A DNA stretch of 44,639 nt from Bacteroidales bacterium (GCA_017618115.1 JAFZUX010000006.1:1-44639); one strand, 5' to 3'; positions 31,440 through 41,178 are shown, numbered from the stretch's first letter. The notes: generated from the letters alone by a model not told the origin. Made by a program: numbers and translations.

Positions 31440-32068
31440 GACGTCTTTGGCTTTTTGCACTGACCCTGTTTTTTTCATTTTGCTCCGCGATGGGGCAAGG
31501 AGAGCAGCTTTTTCAGCAGGCCTCTGATTATATCTTTTCCGCCCGCAAAATCTCTTTTGTTATGACCACAACCGTTAAGGGCAAGGAGTATCAAAGCAGG
31601 GGATTTATTGTGGCGTTGCCGGAGCGGGGATACCTTAAGATTGAGGGAGTTTCAGAGTTTCAGTACACACCTTCTCTCATCTCCTATTATGATCAGAAGA
31701 ACAATGAGATAGTGATTCAGCCACGCAAGAGCACATCCGCTTCTCTCTCTGAGAATCCTTTCTCAATTCTCTCACGTTCAGCAAAAGGGGTGAACGTTAC
31801 TGCTCCCGTGGTGAAGAAGGTAGAGGGCAAGGCCTGCGGCGTTATTACCGTAACGCCCAAAGGGAAAGCCTATTACAAGAGCGCAGATGTTTATGTTGAT
31901 GCGGTCTCTGCTGCCGTGAAGGTTGAACGTATTGATGTAACTCTCAAGAACGGGGACTCTTACACAATAAGCATTACTGCTGCCTCTGCACCGGATGCCT
32001 CAAAGGTATCAGATTACCAGTTGCTTCCATCCAACTATCCAGGAGCTCAGATTACAGATCTCCGCTAA
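31436..32068 (+). CDS. lolA: Outer-membrane lipoprotein carrier LolA-like
   Basis: 210 aa with signal peptide (MRRLWLFALTLFFSFCSAMG). The half-barrel pattern is visible: FVMTTTVKGKEYQSRGFIVALPERGYLKIEG, then FSILS and KAYYKSADVYVDAVSAAVKVERIDV. It should carry lipoproteins across the periplasm. It starts within the ftsK stop (ATGA), a coupling common in Bacteroidales. Confidence 0.85.
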   Translation: MRRLWLFALTLFFSFCSAMGQGEQLFQQASDYIFSARKISFVMTTTVKGKEYQSRGFIVALPERGYLKIEGVSEFQYTPSLISYYDQKNNEIVIQPRKSTSASLSENPFSILSRSAKGVNVTAPVVKKVEGKACGVITVTPKGKAYYKSADVYVDAVSAAVKVERIDVTLKNGDSYTISITAASAPDASKVSDYQLLPSNYPGAQITDLR

Positions 32069-32079
32069 CCCGTGCAACG

Positions 32080-32700
32080 TTAGAGCAACTGGGATTTTTT
32101 TGCAAAGACCTCCAGGATGGAGCCGTAGGTGTTGGCCAATCTGTAGTCCAGATCCTCCGGGGTAACCCACTCGCACTTCTCTATTCCCTCCTCGGTCTGC
32201 GGAGTGGCCTCAGGCCTTCCCTCTACTTTCATAAGATACCAGGAGGTGCTCTTTACAAACGGCTCACCTTCCAGACGGTACGTGTGATGAGTGGTGCAGA
32301 TGAACTCCAGCGGCTCGGCATCTATGCCTACCTCCTCCAAGACCTCTCTGTGTGCTGTTACCATGATATCCTCTCCTGGCTCCTGCTTTCCTTTTGGAAG
32401 GTCCCAAATGCCGTTGCGGTAAATCATGAGGCTGTCTCCTAAGTTGTTGGTTATAAGCCCTCCGCCGGCGTTAATCTGATGCACCTTTGCAAAAATCTGG
32501 TTGAAGAGTTCCTGCTCCGGTGTGTTTTCCGCCACAATCACAAGATTCCGGATTGAAGGGTTCTTTTCCATCATAAATGGAATCTCTGAAAGTTCATATC
32601 CTTCAGAGGGATGCAGCAGCATCACGTCTTGTGGAAGAGTGTTCAGTTCCTCTTCCGTGCATATAGTGAGAGTCCTGTTTTTAAAGTAAATTCTCTGCAT
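32080..32700 (-). CDS. Nudix hydrolase
   Basis: 206 aa from ATG 32700 (MQRIYFKNRTLTI). The Nudix box runs from G104 to G125, with GKQEPGE, then REVLEEVG; all key Glu residues are present. The N-terminal 90 residues are a separate domain found in this Bacteroidetes group. The substrate (nucleoside diphosphate derivative) is not evident. It converges on lolA with 11 bases between stops and diverges from pyrE. Confidence 0.88.
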   Translation of the reverse strand: MQRIYFKNRTLTICTEEELNTLPQDVMLLHPSEGYELSEIPFMMEKNPSIRNLVIVAENTPEQELFNQIFAKVHQINAGGGLITNNLGDSLMIYRNGIWDLPKGKQEPGEDIMVTAHREVLEEVGIDAEPLEFICTTHHTYRLEGEPFVKSTSWYLMKVEGRPEATPQTEEGIEKCEWVTPEDLDYRLANTYGSILEVFAKKSQLL

Positions 32701-32776
32701 TGTAAAAAAGGTTCTGTGAGTGAACCTATCGCGGAGCAAAAATAGTTAAAAAGAGAAGAATGTTCAATCTATTTCT

Positions 32777-32784
32777 TATCTTTG
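32777..32784 (+). promoter_or_regulatory. Candidate -7 element of pyrE, very close to the start codon
   Basis: TATCTTTG ends 4 bases before ATG 32789, so the transcript could start at or near the start codon. No convincing -33 box. Confidence 0.4.
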
Positions 32785-32788
32785 AATT

Positions 32789-33430
32789 ATGGAAAACGTA
32801 GAAAAGATTATAGCACAGCAGCTGCTAAGTGTAAAAGCTGTTAAACTGGATGCTGAGAATCCTTTTACATGGGCATCCGGATGGAAATCTCCAATATATT
32901 GCGACAACCGCAAACTGCTCACATATCCTGCTGAGCGTAAGCGTGTTACAGAGGCTTTTGTGGAGGTTATAAAGAATAATTTTAAGGATGTTGATATGAT
33001 TGCCGGCGTTGCTACCGGTGCTATTGCATGGGGAGTTATGGTGGCTGAGGCTTTGGGTAAACCGTTCGTTTACGTAAGACCAAAACCAAAAGATCACGGA
33101 ACTCAGTCTCAGGTTGAGGGTACAATTGAGCGTAATACTCGCGTTGTGGTTGTGGAGGATCTGATCTCCACCGGCGCAAGTTCACTCTCCTGCTGCAGCG
33201 CTCTGCGTAAGGCAGATGCCGTTATCTTGGGAATGGTTGCAATCTTCTCATACAACTTCCCGCTCTCCAGAAGGGAGTTTGAGTATGCAAACATAGAGCT
33301 CCACACTCTCTGCCAGTATGATAGTTTGCTGGAAGAGGCTGTAAATGAGAACTATATTGATAAGAAATATTTAGAGGTCCTTAAGGAGTGGAGGATGAAT
33401 CCTTCTACCTGGAAGGGCGTAGGAGTGTAA
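32789..33430 (+). CDS. pyrE: Orotate phosphoribosyltransferase
   Basis: 213 aa. The PRPP-binding motif VVVVEDLISTGASS lies near residues 112-125 and the catalytic loop KPKDHGTQSQVEG near 94-106. It converts orotate and PRPP to OMP in pyrimidine synthesis. It is followed after one base by a SRPBCC-like gene. Confidence 0.95.
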   Translation: MENVEKIIAQQLLSVKAVKLDAENPFTWASGWKSPIYCDNRKLLTYPAERKRVTEAFVEVIKNNFKDVDMIAGVATGAIAWGVMVAEALGKPFVYVRPKPKDHGTQSQVEGTIERNTRVVVVEDLISTGASSLSCCSALRKADAVILGMVAIFSYNFPLSRREFEYANIELHTLCQYDSLLEEAVNENYIDKKYLEVLKEWRMNPSTWKGVGV

Positions 33431-33431
33431 T

Positions 33432-33830
33432 ATGTTAGAGAAATTTGAAGGCAAAGAGGTTGATTTTCAGGCGCCCTCATACGCGCTCTTCAACAACTTC
33501 TCTGATCTGACTCTTTTTAAGGAGAGAATCCCTGCGGAGTATAGAGACAAAGTTGTTCTTACAAAGGATAGCGTCTCTGGTGAGTACAACGGTATGAACC
33601 TGACTCTTAAGGTAGTGGAGCGCATCCCTTACTCCAGGGTGGTGATGAAGCCGGAGGGTTTCCCTATGGATTTCTCTCTTGTTTTCAACCTTGCAGACAA
33701 CGGAGTTAATGCAAGCAAGATGAAGATTGCTGTTGAGGCTGAAATGAACTTCTTTACTAAACAGTTGATGGGGCGTAAGATACAGGAATTGGTAGATAAG
33801 ATTTCTGATAATCTGGGGTCCTATGTATAA
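33432..33830 (+). CDS. SRPBCC/START-like domain protein
   Basis: 132 aa. It starts with FQAPSYALFNNFSDLTLF, typical of polyketide-cyclase-like ligand-binding folds, continues with a beta sheet and ends with a long C-terminal helix (MGRKIQELVDKISDNL). Ligand unknown. It is in an operon with pyrE and overlaps the AraC gene by 8 bases. Confidence 0.75.
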   Translation: MLEKFEGKEVDFQAPSYALFNNFSDLTLFKERIPAEYRDKVVLTKDSVSGEYNGMNLTLKVVERIPYSRVVMKPEGFPMDFSLVFNLADNGVNASKMKIAVEAEMNFFTKQLMGRKIQELVDKISDNLGSYV

Positions 33831-34698
33831 AAATCAGATTCCAAGACTTGAGCTTAAAGACGTATCCGGCTCTGAGGGTATCTCCTTTGTAGAGAAGGAC
33901 TTTGCCATAGGCAATGAGATTACCATTCTCAAAACCGAACACGGAAAACCGTTCCACTGCGGAGCGGGCGTGGTGGTTGTCTGTCTTAGCGGCGTCTTGG
34001 AAATCTCCATAGATTTAACCCCTTACAAGATCTCCCGTAACCAGGTTCTTGTGATAATGCCGGACCAGATTTTCACCGTCCACAACGTGAGTGAAGATTA
34101 CAGGGCCCTCTACATCTTGGCCTCCAAAGGCTTTGCAAATGAGATGCTTCCGCAGATAAGCCATCTTACTTTCATACTCTATCTCAAGGGCAACCCGGTG
34201 CTCAACCTTACGGAGAGCAACATAACCGTTCTGCAGGAGTACATAGATATTTTGAGCCGCAAGGCGGAGATGAAGGACACCCCTTACCGCAGGGAAATAA
34301 TTCGCCATATCGCGATGGCTGTTGTGTATGAGGCTTACAGAATGCTGGAAGAGAACCACATACCTGATGTGGCCCTTAGCGGCAAGGAGCGCATCTTTAG
34401 GGATTTTCTTGCATTGGTCAAAGATAACTACAAGAAAGATAAGACTATAGCGCCTTACGCCAAACGTCTTTGTATCTCCACAAAATACCTCTCTCTGCTT
34501 ACCAAGGAACTGAGCGGCAAGACGGCTTCCTACTGGATTGACCAGTACGTTATGCTGGAGGCTCGTTCTCTACTCTCTTCTACTAACCTTACAATCAAGC
34601 AGATAGCCTTTGAATTGGGCTTTTCCAGCCAATCTTTCTTTGGTAAATACTTCAGCCGTATGGAGGGTGTCTCTCCTAAAAAATTCCGCAGCAGATGA
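33823..34698 (+). CDS. AraC-family transcription regulator
   Basis: 291 aa. An N-terminal cupin-like sensor (GKPFHCGAGVVVVCLSGVLEISI) is followed by two helix-turn-helix motifs in the last 100 residues (YAKRLCISTKYLSLLTKEL and IKQIAFELGFSSQSFFGKYF). It likely responds to a small molecule; its targets are not evident. It overlaps the next gene by 4 bases. Confidence 0.92.
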   Translation: MYKNQIPRLELKDVSGSEGISFVEKDFAIGNEITILKTEHGKPFHCGAGVVVVCLSGVLEISIDLTPYKISRNQVLVIMPDQIFTVHNVSEDYRALYILASKGFANEMLPQISHLTFILYLKGNPVLNLTESNITVLQEYIDILSRKAEMKDTPYRREIIRHIAMAVVYEAYRMLEENHIPDVALSGKERIFRDFLALVKDNYKKDKTIAPYAKRLCISTKYLSLLTKELSGKTASYWIDQYVMLEARSLLSSTNLTIKQIAFELGFSSQSFFGKYFSRMEGVSPKKFRSR

Positions 34699-36131
34699 AT
34701 GCGGATTTCTGCAATCTTGTAAGAGAGTCTCTGCCTGAAGATGCAGCAGAGCGATTGCTTTGTGCGTTGCAGGGGCAGTCAGGAGAGCCCGCACCCACAA
34801 TAAGAATTAATCCGTTTAAAAAGGTTTTTGATGAGAAATGCTCTTTGGAAGTGTTGGAGGGAGCTGAGAAGTTGTGGTGTGACGGAGCATTCAAACTTGC
34901 TGAGCGTCCGGACTTTACGCTGGATCCTTCTTTCCATGCGGGAGCGTACTATGTGCAGGATTCTTCAAGTATGTTTCCGTACCTTATTGCAGATGAGATA
35001 GATTCCGCATTGGGAGAGAGCGGCGTGCTGTTGGATTTATGTGCAGCACCGGGAGGAAAGAGCACTCATCTCTTATCTCTCTTTGCAAAAGAAGGGCGCA
35101 TAATTCTCTCAAACGAGGCAGTCCCTAAACGTATTCCGGCTCTTACGGATAACCTTGCAAAATGGGGCGTTTCCCGCCTAATTGCTACAAACAGAGATCC
35201 TAAGAATCTCGGCCGTTTGGAGGGACTCTTTGACGTTATACTTGCAGATGTTCCCTGCTCCGGAGAGGGTATGTTTATGCGCAGCTCAGATGCCTTGAAT
35301 GACTGGAGTTTACGTACGGTTGAGGAGTGCGCCGTAAGGCAGCGTTCAATAATCTCAGATATATGGCCTTCACTCAAAGAGGGCGGCCTGCTTGTTTACT
35401 CCACCTGCACATACAACCACAAGGAAAACTCAGATAACGTCCGTTACATCATAGAAGAACTAGGGGCAGAGTATGTTCCTGTAGATAAAGTCCTTGCAGC
35501 CGTTCCGGGATTGCTGAAACTGGATTATGGTTACCAGTTCGCCCTGGGTAGCGTTATGGGTGAGGGGCAGTTCTTTGCAGTGCTAAAGAAACGCTCCGGC
35601 GGTTCATCAAATAAAGCTTTCAAAAGTAAAATATCCCTTAAAGAACTGAATGCAAAGATAATTGATAATCAGAAGGATGCTGGGCAGTTGTTCTTCTTTG
35701 ATAAGGCAGATGAGACTATTTATATGATGCCTTCAGATGTGGCGGAGAGGATGATATCTATCGGGGAAGCTATTGAAGGTGGGGAAGGTATTGGGCGCTA
35801 TGTGAAAATGATAGGGTGCAAAGTTGGAACGGTAAAGGCGGGCAAGGTTATACCTGATGCAGATTTTGCACTCAGTGCAGAGCTTCAAAAAGGTCATACA
35901 GAGATAAAGTTTGAAGAGTTGAGGGCTTCTTTGCAGTTCTCTGCTGCTGAGGTAGATAGGGCAGTGGCACTGCGGTTTTTGGCAAGAGAAAACATAACCC
36001 CGCATCCTAGTTGGAAGCAGGGTTACGTTCTACTTTGTTACAAGGGTCTTGGACTTGGGTTTGTCAATAACCTGGGTAACCGTTGCAACAATCTTTATCC
36101 GCAAGAGCGCAGAATCAGAAAACGCCTTTAG
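34695..36131 (+). CDS. rsmF: rRNA (cytosine-C5) methyltransferase, RsmF/NOP2 type
   Basis: 478 aa. SAM motif LLDLCAAPGGKSTH near 113-126, the two catalytic-cysteine motifs DVPCSGEGMF and YSTCTYNHKEN, and a C-terminal PUA-like and RlmI-like tail ending with FVNNLGNRCNNLYP. It would methylate a cytosine in 16S rRNA. The exact position cannot be assigned. It converges on a peptidase gene with a 4-base overlap. Confidence 0.87.
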   Translation: MNADFCNLVRESLPEDAAERLLCALQGQSGEPAPTIRINPFKKVFDEKCSLEVLEGAEKLWCDGAFKLAERPDFTLDPSFHAGAYYVQDSSSMFPYLIADEIDSALGESGVLLDLCAAPGGKSTHLLSLFAKEGRIILSNEAVPKRIPALTDNLAKWGVSRLIATNRDPKNLGRLEGLFDVILADVPCSGEGMFMRSSDALNDWSLRTVEECAVRQRSIISDIWPSLKEGGLLVYSTCTYNHKENSDNVRYIIEELGAEYVPVDKVLAAVPGLLKLDYGYQFALGSVMGEGQFFAVLKKRSGGSSNKAFKSKISLKELNAKIIDNQKDAGQLFFFDKADETIYMMPSDVAERMISIGEAIEGGEGIGRYVKMIGCKVGTVKAGKVIPDADFALSAELQKGHTEIKFEELRASLQFSAAEVDRAVALRFLARENITPHPSWKQGYVLLCYKGLGLGFVNNLGNRCNNLYPQERRIRKRL

Positions 36132-37540
36132 AACATGTAGTCCCAGGCAGGGAGCATTACAGGTTTCTGACCGAGGGCTTTGATTGCCTTCTTTCCCAGG
36201 TACTTGCGGTTGATGACCATACGGAACATGTACTCGTCAAACCACTTGTCTGTAAAGATGAGATAACCGCCCTTGCCGGCATTCGGTCCCCAGCTGTTCT
36301 CAAACTTCCACTTGGTTGGAACATCGTTATCATCTGTATCACAGGCAACTATAAGCATTGCGTGAGATGAGCCGCTCTGGCGGGTGAGGATTCTGGCCTT
36401 CTTGTCCATTGTGAGATCTACTCCAAAGAGTTGTCCAAGATTGTACATTCCAGGGTCCAGGTATCCAACGCCGGATGCTGTATTTGACTGTTTTCCAACA
36501 TCGCAGGAAGCATACATAGGCTCGCCGTTCTTAATGGAAGCGAGTGCTGCCTCTTTTATGTCCTCGTTAGGAAGGTTGAGGTATTTCCAGTTAACGCCCT
36601 CGTAAGTGTTGCGGTACAGATCAATCTCATAGATTTTGTAGTACTCGCGGGTAGGGTCGTTCATTATCATCACATAATCATCTGCATTGTAATCTGCAGG
36701 AACTATGCCTTTGTAAAATTCTATAGGCGTGGTCTTTACGCTCTGTACCTTTCCGTCTGCATCTCTGAACTTCCAGGTGAACTCTGTAGGTGGTTCTCCA
36801 AGGCAGATTGCAAGAACTCTGTAAACGTCCTTAAGAGTTCTCATCTTAATCTTCTGAGCTCTCTGATAGAAGTCTCCCATCTCTCCGCTGTAATTCTCAT
36901 ACCTCATTTTCTCATAGAGTTCACGTACCTCATAGCCGCCTTTTCTGAGTATCTCCTTAAGGAGAGCGTTCATCTGGCTTGTGTTGTTGGAGTGCTCTGT
37001 CTCAGGCATAATCTCTGCCGGAACAACGCCGTATTTATCTCCAATGTTTAGGAAGAGGTTCCACACTCCGCCGTCTCCGATAGGGTTCTGGAAGAGGTTG
37101 TCTACTGCTCTCTCTCCGAACGGTTTAGATGCGGTGTTGATTACTGCCTCAAGGAAGAGATTGCTCTTTTCCAGCATATCCCAGAAGAAGCTGTAGTTGT
37201 GTGAGAAATCAAAACTCTTAACGTTGTATTTCTTCATAACTGCAGGACGGAGGAAGTTCATTGAGGTGAACATCCAGCAACGGCCGGAGCTCTTCTGGTC
37301 TGTAATTCCCTTAACGTCAGTGTTGTACTTGAAGAAGTCATCTGCATTCTGAGCTACTGAAGCGTCGTATGCCAAGCCTTTGAGGCCTTTGTTTGCTACT
37401 ACAATGTTGTGGATTGTTTTAGCGTAGCCGTCATTTACAAAGCTGTCTTTTAGCTCTTTAAGTTGCTTCTCTCCAAGAGTCTGAGCCATAAGTGCAGAAA
37501 CTGAGAGGATTGCCATTGAAAAAAGGATTAATCTTTTCAT
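36128..37540 (-). CDS. pepC: Aminopeptidase C / bleomycin hydrolase homologue, exported
   Basis: 470 aa with a signal peptide (MKRLILFSMAILSVSALMA). The catalytic Cys is C88 in KSSGRCWMFTSMNFL; the His is in GSSHAMLIVACD and the Asn in KFENSWGPNAG. It has the full C1B length, so it likely forms the self-compartmentalised hexamer, but with an export signal. It lies 17 bases downstream of the glutamine synthetase gene on the same strand. Confidence 0.92.
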   Translation of the reverse strand: MKRLILFSMAILSVSALMAQTLGEKQLKELKDSFVNDGYAKTIHNIVVANKGLKGLAYDASVAQNADDFFKYNTDVKGITDQKSSGRCWMFTSMNFLRPAVMKKYNVKSFDFSHNYSFFWDMLEKSNLFLEAVINTASKPFGERAVDNLFQNPIGDGGVWNLFLNIGDKYGVVPAEIMPETEHSNNTSQMNALLKEILRKGGYEVRELYEKMRYENYSGEMGDFYQRAQKIKMRTLKDVYRVLAICLGEPPTEFTWKFRDADGKVQSVKTTPIEFYKGIVPADYNADDYVMIMNDPTREYYKIYEIDLYRNTYEGVNWKYLNLPNEDIKEAALASIKNGEPMYASCDVGKQSNTASGVGYLDPGMYNLGQLFGVDLTMDKKARILTRQSGSSHAMLIVACDTDDNDVPTKWKFENSWGPNAGKGGYLIFTDKWFDEYMFRMVINRKYLGKKAIKALGQKPVMLPAWDYMF

Positions 37541-37557
37541 ATTATAGTTGTTGTTTG

Positions 37558-39063
37558 TTATCCGCAGTGGAAGTAACGTTTAACCATCTGAAGCATCTCC
37601 TGAGGGCGGTTTTCAATCTCTCTGCGGAGTGAGCCGTCTCTGTAAGATTTTAACTGTGAGATGATTCCGTCAATCATATTTGGAGAGAAGACTCCTTCTC
37701 TCTCGTAATACTCTCTCTGTTTTGCAAGGCAGTCTGCACTGGCCTGGCAGCTATCAGGAAGTTGCTCAAGGTGAGCCACTTTGTCTGCGTGTTCCGCATC
37801 GTGAATATTGACGTTCACGTACTTATCCTCTGCAATCTTAAGTGCCTCGTCTCCCATCTCTATTCCAATTCTGCAGGCTACGCAAAGTGCTGCTATTAAC
37901 TGATATACGTCTGCGCTGCCGTCCGGTGAACGCATCTCAACGGTCTGCTTCTGTGTGGTGTCAATACCGGATGGTTTCTCCAGCGGGTTGGCAATGCAGG
38001 ACATATCTCCGCCTGCAGTCCATCCCAGCGGAACTCTTACCAGTACGGAACGGTTGCGGTCTCCCCAGCAAACGTTTGTAGGTGCCTCCTGGTGAGGAAC
38101 TAAGCGGAAGTATGATGTTGGAACTTTGTTTCCGAATGCGGTAATGGAAGGAGCAAGAACCATCATTCCTGCAATGGCTTTGCGGGCGGTAGGGCTGAGC
38201 ACTCCGTTTTCTATCATCTGGCTCTTGCCGTCCTTGCTTATCTTCATGTGGATATGCAATCCGCTGCCTGCTTTGCCGGAGGTAATCTTTGGTGCAAAGG
38301 TTACGTCATAACCCAACTTGTGGCCCAGGTTACGGATAATCCACTTTGCCAGAGTAAGCTGATCTGCAGCATCTTCTGCGTTTGTTGGGAGGAACTCAAT
38401 CTCGTTCTGCTCGTAGATTTTTCCGTTGAGCGTGAAGTTGCCAACCTCTGAGTGGCCGTACTTAATCTGGCCGCCGGCCTGTGCAATGTAGTGCATGCAC
38501 TGGGTGCGGAACTGGTTGAACTTTGCAAACGGGCCGCTCTCATGGTAACCTCTCTGGTCTGTTGCGGGGAAAAGTTTCTCATCCTCTGCAATTACGTAGT
38601 ACTCAAGCTCTCCCATTGCCATAAACTCGCAGCCTGTCTTCTCTTTGAAGCTCTTGCAGGCTTTGCGGAGCGTCTGGTCCGGTGCAGATTCCAGCGGCTC
38701 GCCGTCCTTGTTGAAGAAGGAGCAGAGCATGGTAACGGTAGGAATCTCTGCAAATGGATCTATGAATGCTGTGCTGAATCTTGGTATTACGTAAAGGTCT
38801 GAACTTGAAGCCTCTATGAACTTAAACAGTGAGGATCCGTCCACTCTTTCTCCGCAGGAGAGAATGGTGTTGAGATACTCCTCATCACTTATTACAAAGT
38901 TCAGGGTCTTTAGTCTGCCGTCTCCGGCAGGGTACATGAAGTTCACCATCTGAATCCTCTCAGTCTTAATGAACTCTATGATATCTTTTTTTGTGAAATC
39001 GGACGGCCTCTTCTGAAGGAAGGAGACAATCCTATTCGGGTTCATGCTTATGACGTTATTCAT
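37558..39063 (-). CDS. glnA: Glutamine synthetase, type I-like
   Basis: 501 aa from ATG 39063 (MNNVISMNPNRIVSFLQ). The ATP-binding signature ITSGKAGSGLHIHMKIS, NVCWGDRNRSVLVRVPLGW and the VEMRSPDGSADVYQLIAAL block are present. It joins glutamate and ammonia. A -7 element (TATCTTTG) on the reverse strand at 39141-39148 gives an untranslated leader of about 70 bases. No adenylylation tyrosine region was assessed. Confidence 0.9.
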   Translation of the reverse strand: MNNVISMNPNRIVSFLQKRPSDFTKKDIIEFIKTERIQMVNFMYPAGDGRLKTLNFVISDEEYLNTILSCGERVDGSSLFKFIEASSSDLYVIPRFSTAFIDPFAEIPTVTMLCSFFNKDGEPLESAPDQTLRKACKSFKEKTGCEFMAMGELEYYVIAEDEKLFPATDQRGYHESGPFAKFNQFRTQCMHYIAQAGGQIKYGHSEVGNFTLNGKIYEQNEIEFLPTNAEDAADQLTLAKWIIRNLGHKLGYDVTFAPKITSGKAGSGLHIHMKISKDGKSQMIENGVLSPTARKAIAGMMVLAPSITAFGNKVPTSYFRLVPHQEAPTNVCWGDRNRSVLVRVPLGWTAGGDMSCIANPLEKPSGIDTTQKQTVEMRSPDGSADVYQLIAALCVACRIGIEMGDEALKIAEDKYVNVNIHDAEHADKVAHLEQLPDSCQASADCLAKQREYYEREGVFSPNMIDGIISQLKSYRDGSLRREIENRPQEMLQMVKRYFHCG

Positions 39064-39140
39064 AATAAAATATCTTAAATGATTAAAGTAAAAGGCTGCT
39101 TGCCGTTTCAATCTTTAACAAGATTTTGCAAACAACCTTT

Positions 39141-39148
39141 CAAAGATA
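39141..39148 (-). promoter_or_regulatory. -7 element of the glutamine synthetase gene
   Basis: TATCTTTG on the reverse strand, 78 bases upstream of the start codon; the intervening leader is AT-rich without a clear riboswitch. Confidence 0.55.
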
Positions 39149-39183
39149 ATTGAAAATTTATCAAAATCAAATAACTGTAACTC

Positions 39184-39921
39184 TTATTTGGTGATGAACT
39201 TTTTATCTAAATAGGATTTAAACTGTTCCTTATAGTTGTACCCAATGGGTATCTGTTCATCTTCTCTTACCTTTTCTCCTAAAGAAAGAGGAGCGTTCAT
39301 CAGAATTTTGCCGCGGGCTACTTCCTTAATTTTTTGGAGGTTAACAATATATGACTTATGAACTCTCATAAAAGCCTCTTTAGGAAGCCTCTCTTCTAAT
39401 TTCTTCATACTCATCAGAACAACCAAAGGTCTTGCTTCTTTCTCCGTATGAATTTTTAGATACTCGCTCATACCTTCTACATATCTTATCTCTTTAATAT
39501 TGAGGCGTACTACTTTGTAATCCATCTTAAGATAGAGCAAATCTTCTGTATTTGCTTTTTGCAAAAGTTCATACTGAGTTTTTACTTTTTGTGCGGCTCT
39601 TTGGAAATCCTCCAATCCGAACGGTTTCAGAAGATAATCTATGGCATCTACTTTATATCCCTCAATGGCATATTCCGAGTATGCAGTTGTGAAGACAACA
39701 AGAAGAGGCTTTGATAGTTGGCGTACAAAGTCTAAACCGTTAAGATCAGGCATGTTAATGTCTACAAAGATTGCATCTATGCTCTGCCTGTCAATTATAT
39801 CTTTGGCATCCAATGCACTGTTGCAGGCAGATACCAGTTCCAGATAGGGAGTCTTCTCTATGTAAGAGACCAGCTGCCTTAAAGCCAGAGGTTCATCATC
39901 TATTGCAAGACACTTAATCAT
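39184..39921 (-). CDS. LytTR-family response regulator
   Basis: 245 aa. The receiver domain has the acidic pair DD8-9 and phospho-acceptor D54 (FVDINMPDL), with the switch residues in VVFTTAYSEYAIEGYKVDAIDYLLKPF. The LytTR DNA-binding domain spans about 140-240 (VRLNIKEIRYVEGMSEYLKI; FMRVHKSYIVNLQKI). It is the partner of the histidine kinase 42 bases upstream. Confidence 0.95.
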   Translation of the reverse strand: MIKCLAIDDEPLALRQLVSYIEKTPYLELVSACNSALDAKDIIDRQSIDAIFVDINMPDLNGLDFVRQLSKPLLVVFTTAYSEYAIEGYKVDAIDYLLKPFGLEDFQRAAQKVKTQYELLQKANTEDLLYLKMDYKVVRLNIKEIRYVEGMSEYLKIHTEKEARPLVVLMSMKKLEERLPKEAFMRVHKSYIVNLQKIKEVARGKILMNAPLSLGEKVREDEQIPIGYNYKEQFKSYLDKKFITK

Positions 39922-39963
39922 AAGTGTTTCAAAGTTACATTTAAAAGAGAATTATTCAAAATG

Positions 39964-41172
39964 TTAAAAGATACTTGAGGAGACAATCTCTTTGGTACTT
40001 GGCATTTGTGAAGGAATAGCGAGCTTGAATTCGTATGTGGTCTCATCCTCGTTAATCTCTATAGTACACTCCTCTCCGTAAAGAATGTTGAGTCTTTTTG
40101 TTGCGTTTTCAAGACCTATTCCGCCGTATCTTTCACTGTTGTTATTTCTCTTAGTGTTAAAACAACGGAATAAAATCTTATTATCTTCTACCTTTATAGA
40201 GGTCTCAATTATAGACTCTTGCTTGTATGATATCCCGTGCTTGAATGCATTCTCCAAGAAGGTTATAAAGAGCATAGGAGGAACTGTTGCTCCGCTATTG
40301 TCCTCTGTAAAATCCTCCACAACCTTTACGGTATCTTGGTAACGTATCTTCATTATATTCAGATAATCTCTGAGGAATTCAATCTCTTTATTCAAAAGGA
40401 CGCCTTCATTCGGAGAATCGTAAAGAACGTGTCTCATAATTTTGGAAAGTTCTATGATTGTGCTCTTTGCCTTCTCCGGTTCTATATCTACCAGTGCGTG
40501 AATATTGTTGAGGGTGTTCATAAAGAAGTGCGGATTAATCTGGTGCTTCAGATATAGAAGCTGACTCTGCAGATTCTCGTTCTTGAGTTCCGCCATCTTT
40601 TCTGTATAACTGCGTGTTTTATAGAACCATTTGATAACAAGGTTAATGGCAATAAGCAGCAACGCAAGCGTTATCTTTCCAAAGGCCACATTATCTAATA
40701 ACATAGGAGGTTTTGGAGGAGGAATCATTCCCTTGGCTTTTGGGGGTTGTCCTGCTCTGAACTCAGGCGGAGGTCCCATTGGAGGTTGCTCTCTATGTTG
40801 CTTTTGAGGGTGAGGCGGCGGAGTTTCCTGCAATTGATGCTGAGGCGGAGCGTCCAAGACCGACCCCTTCTTCAGTATGATATCGGTCCCTGGGTAAATA
40901 ACCAGCACTATGACCAGTAGGCTAAAGTACAACCAGCGCTTGCCTTTTTTAAGAAAATACCTTGCAATCAGAAAGTTATGTACAAGAAAAAGAGCAAAAA
41001 ACGGAAGCGTCATTTTCCAAACAGAAAACACTTTCTTCCACTCAAACACTTCGTTTGAATTGTCTGAGCGTATCATCATACTAATAGCCGGTGCTGCGAA
41101 CACCACTGTCCACAGCACCAGATATATTAGGTTTTCTGAAAGCTTATTTCTTTTATCAGAACTCATATTCAA
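39964..41172 (-). CDS. LytS-type sensor histidine kinase with a Pro-rich periplasmic loop
   Basis: 402 aa, four membrane helices (about 14-32, 53-72, 82-98, 166-182). The His_kinase domain has the phospho-acceptor H215 in LKHQINPHFFMNTLNN and a HATPase with GGIGLENATKRLNILYG. The loop between helices 3 and 4 (residues about 108-157) should face the periplasm. It is extremely Pro/Gln-rich, e.g. PPMGPPPEFRAGQPP. The gene starts 6 bases after the end of a lipoprotein gene with a Gly-rich tail, making a three-gene operon with the response regulator. Confidence 0.92.
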   Translation of the reverse strand: MNMSSDKRNKLSENLIYLVLWTVVFAAPAISMMIRSDNSNEVFEWKKVFSVWKMTLPFFALFLVHNFLIARYFLKKGKRWLYFSLLVIVLVIYPGTDIILKKGSVLDAPPQHQLQETPPPHPQKQHREQPPMGPPPEFRAGQPPKAKGMIPPPKPPMLLDNVAFGKITLALLLIAINLVIKWFYKTRSYTEKMAELKNENLQSQLLYLKHQINPHFFMNTLNNIHALVDIEPEKAKSTIIELSKIMRHVLYDSPNEGVLLNKEIEFLRDYLNIMKIRYQDTVKVVEDFTEDNSGATVPPMLFITFLENAFKHGISYKQESIIETSIKVEDNKILFRCFNTKRNNNSERYGGIGLENATKRLNILYGEECTIEINEDETTYEFKLAIPSQMPSTKEIVSSSIF

Positions 41173-41178
41173 TTTGTT

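Noticed and set aside
31436-32100. Possible frameshift or fusion at the ftsK-lolA and lolA-Nudix junctions
   Set aside because: The overlaps are ordinary ATGA coupling and convergent ends; all frames are intact.
10930-34320. Short motif TATCGCGATA and variants in several genes and spacers
   Set aside because: Occurrences are scattered, mostly inside coding sequence, without constant context. I could not separate them from chance.
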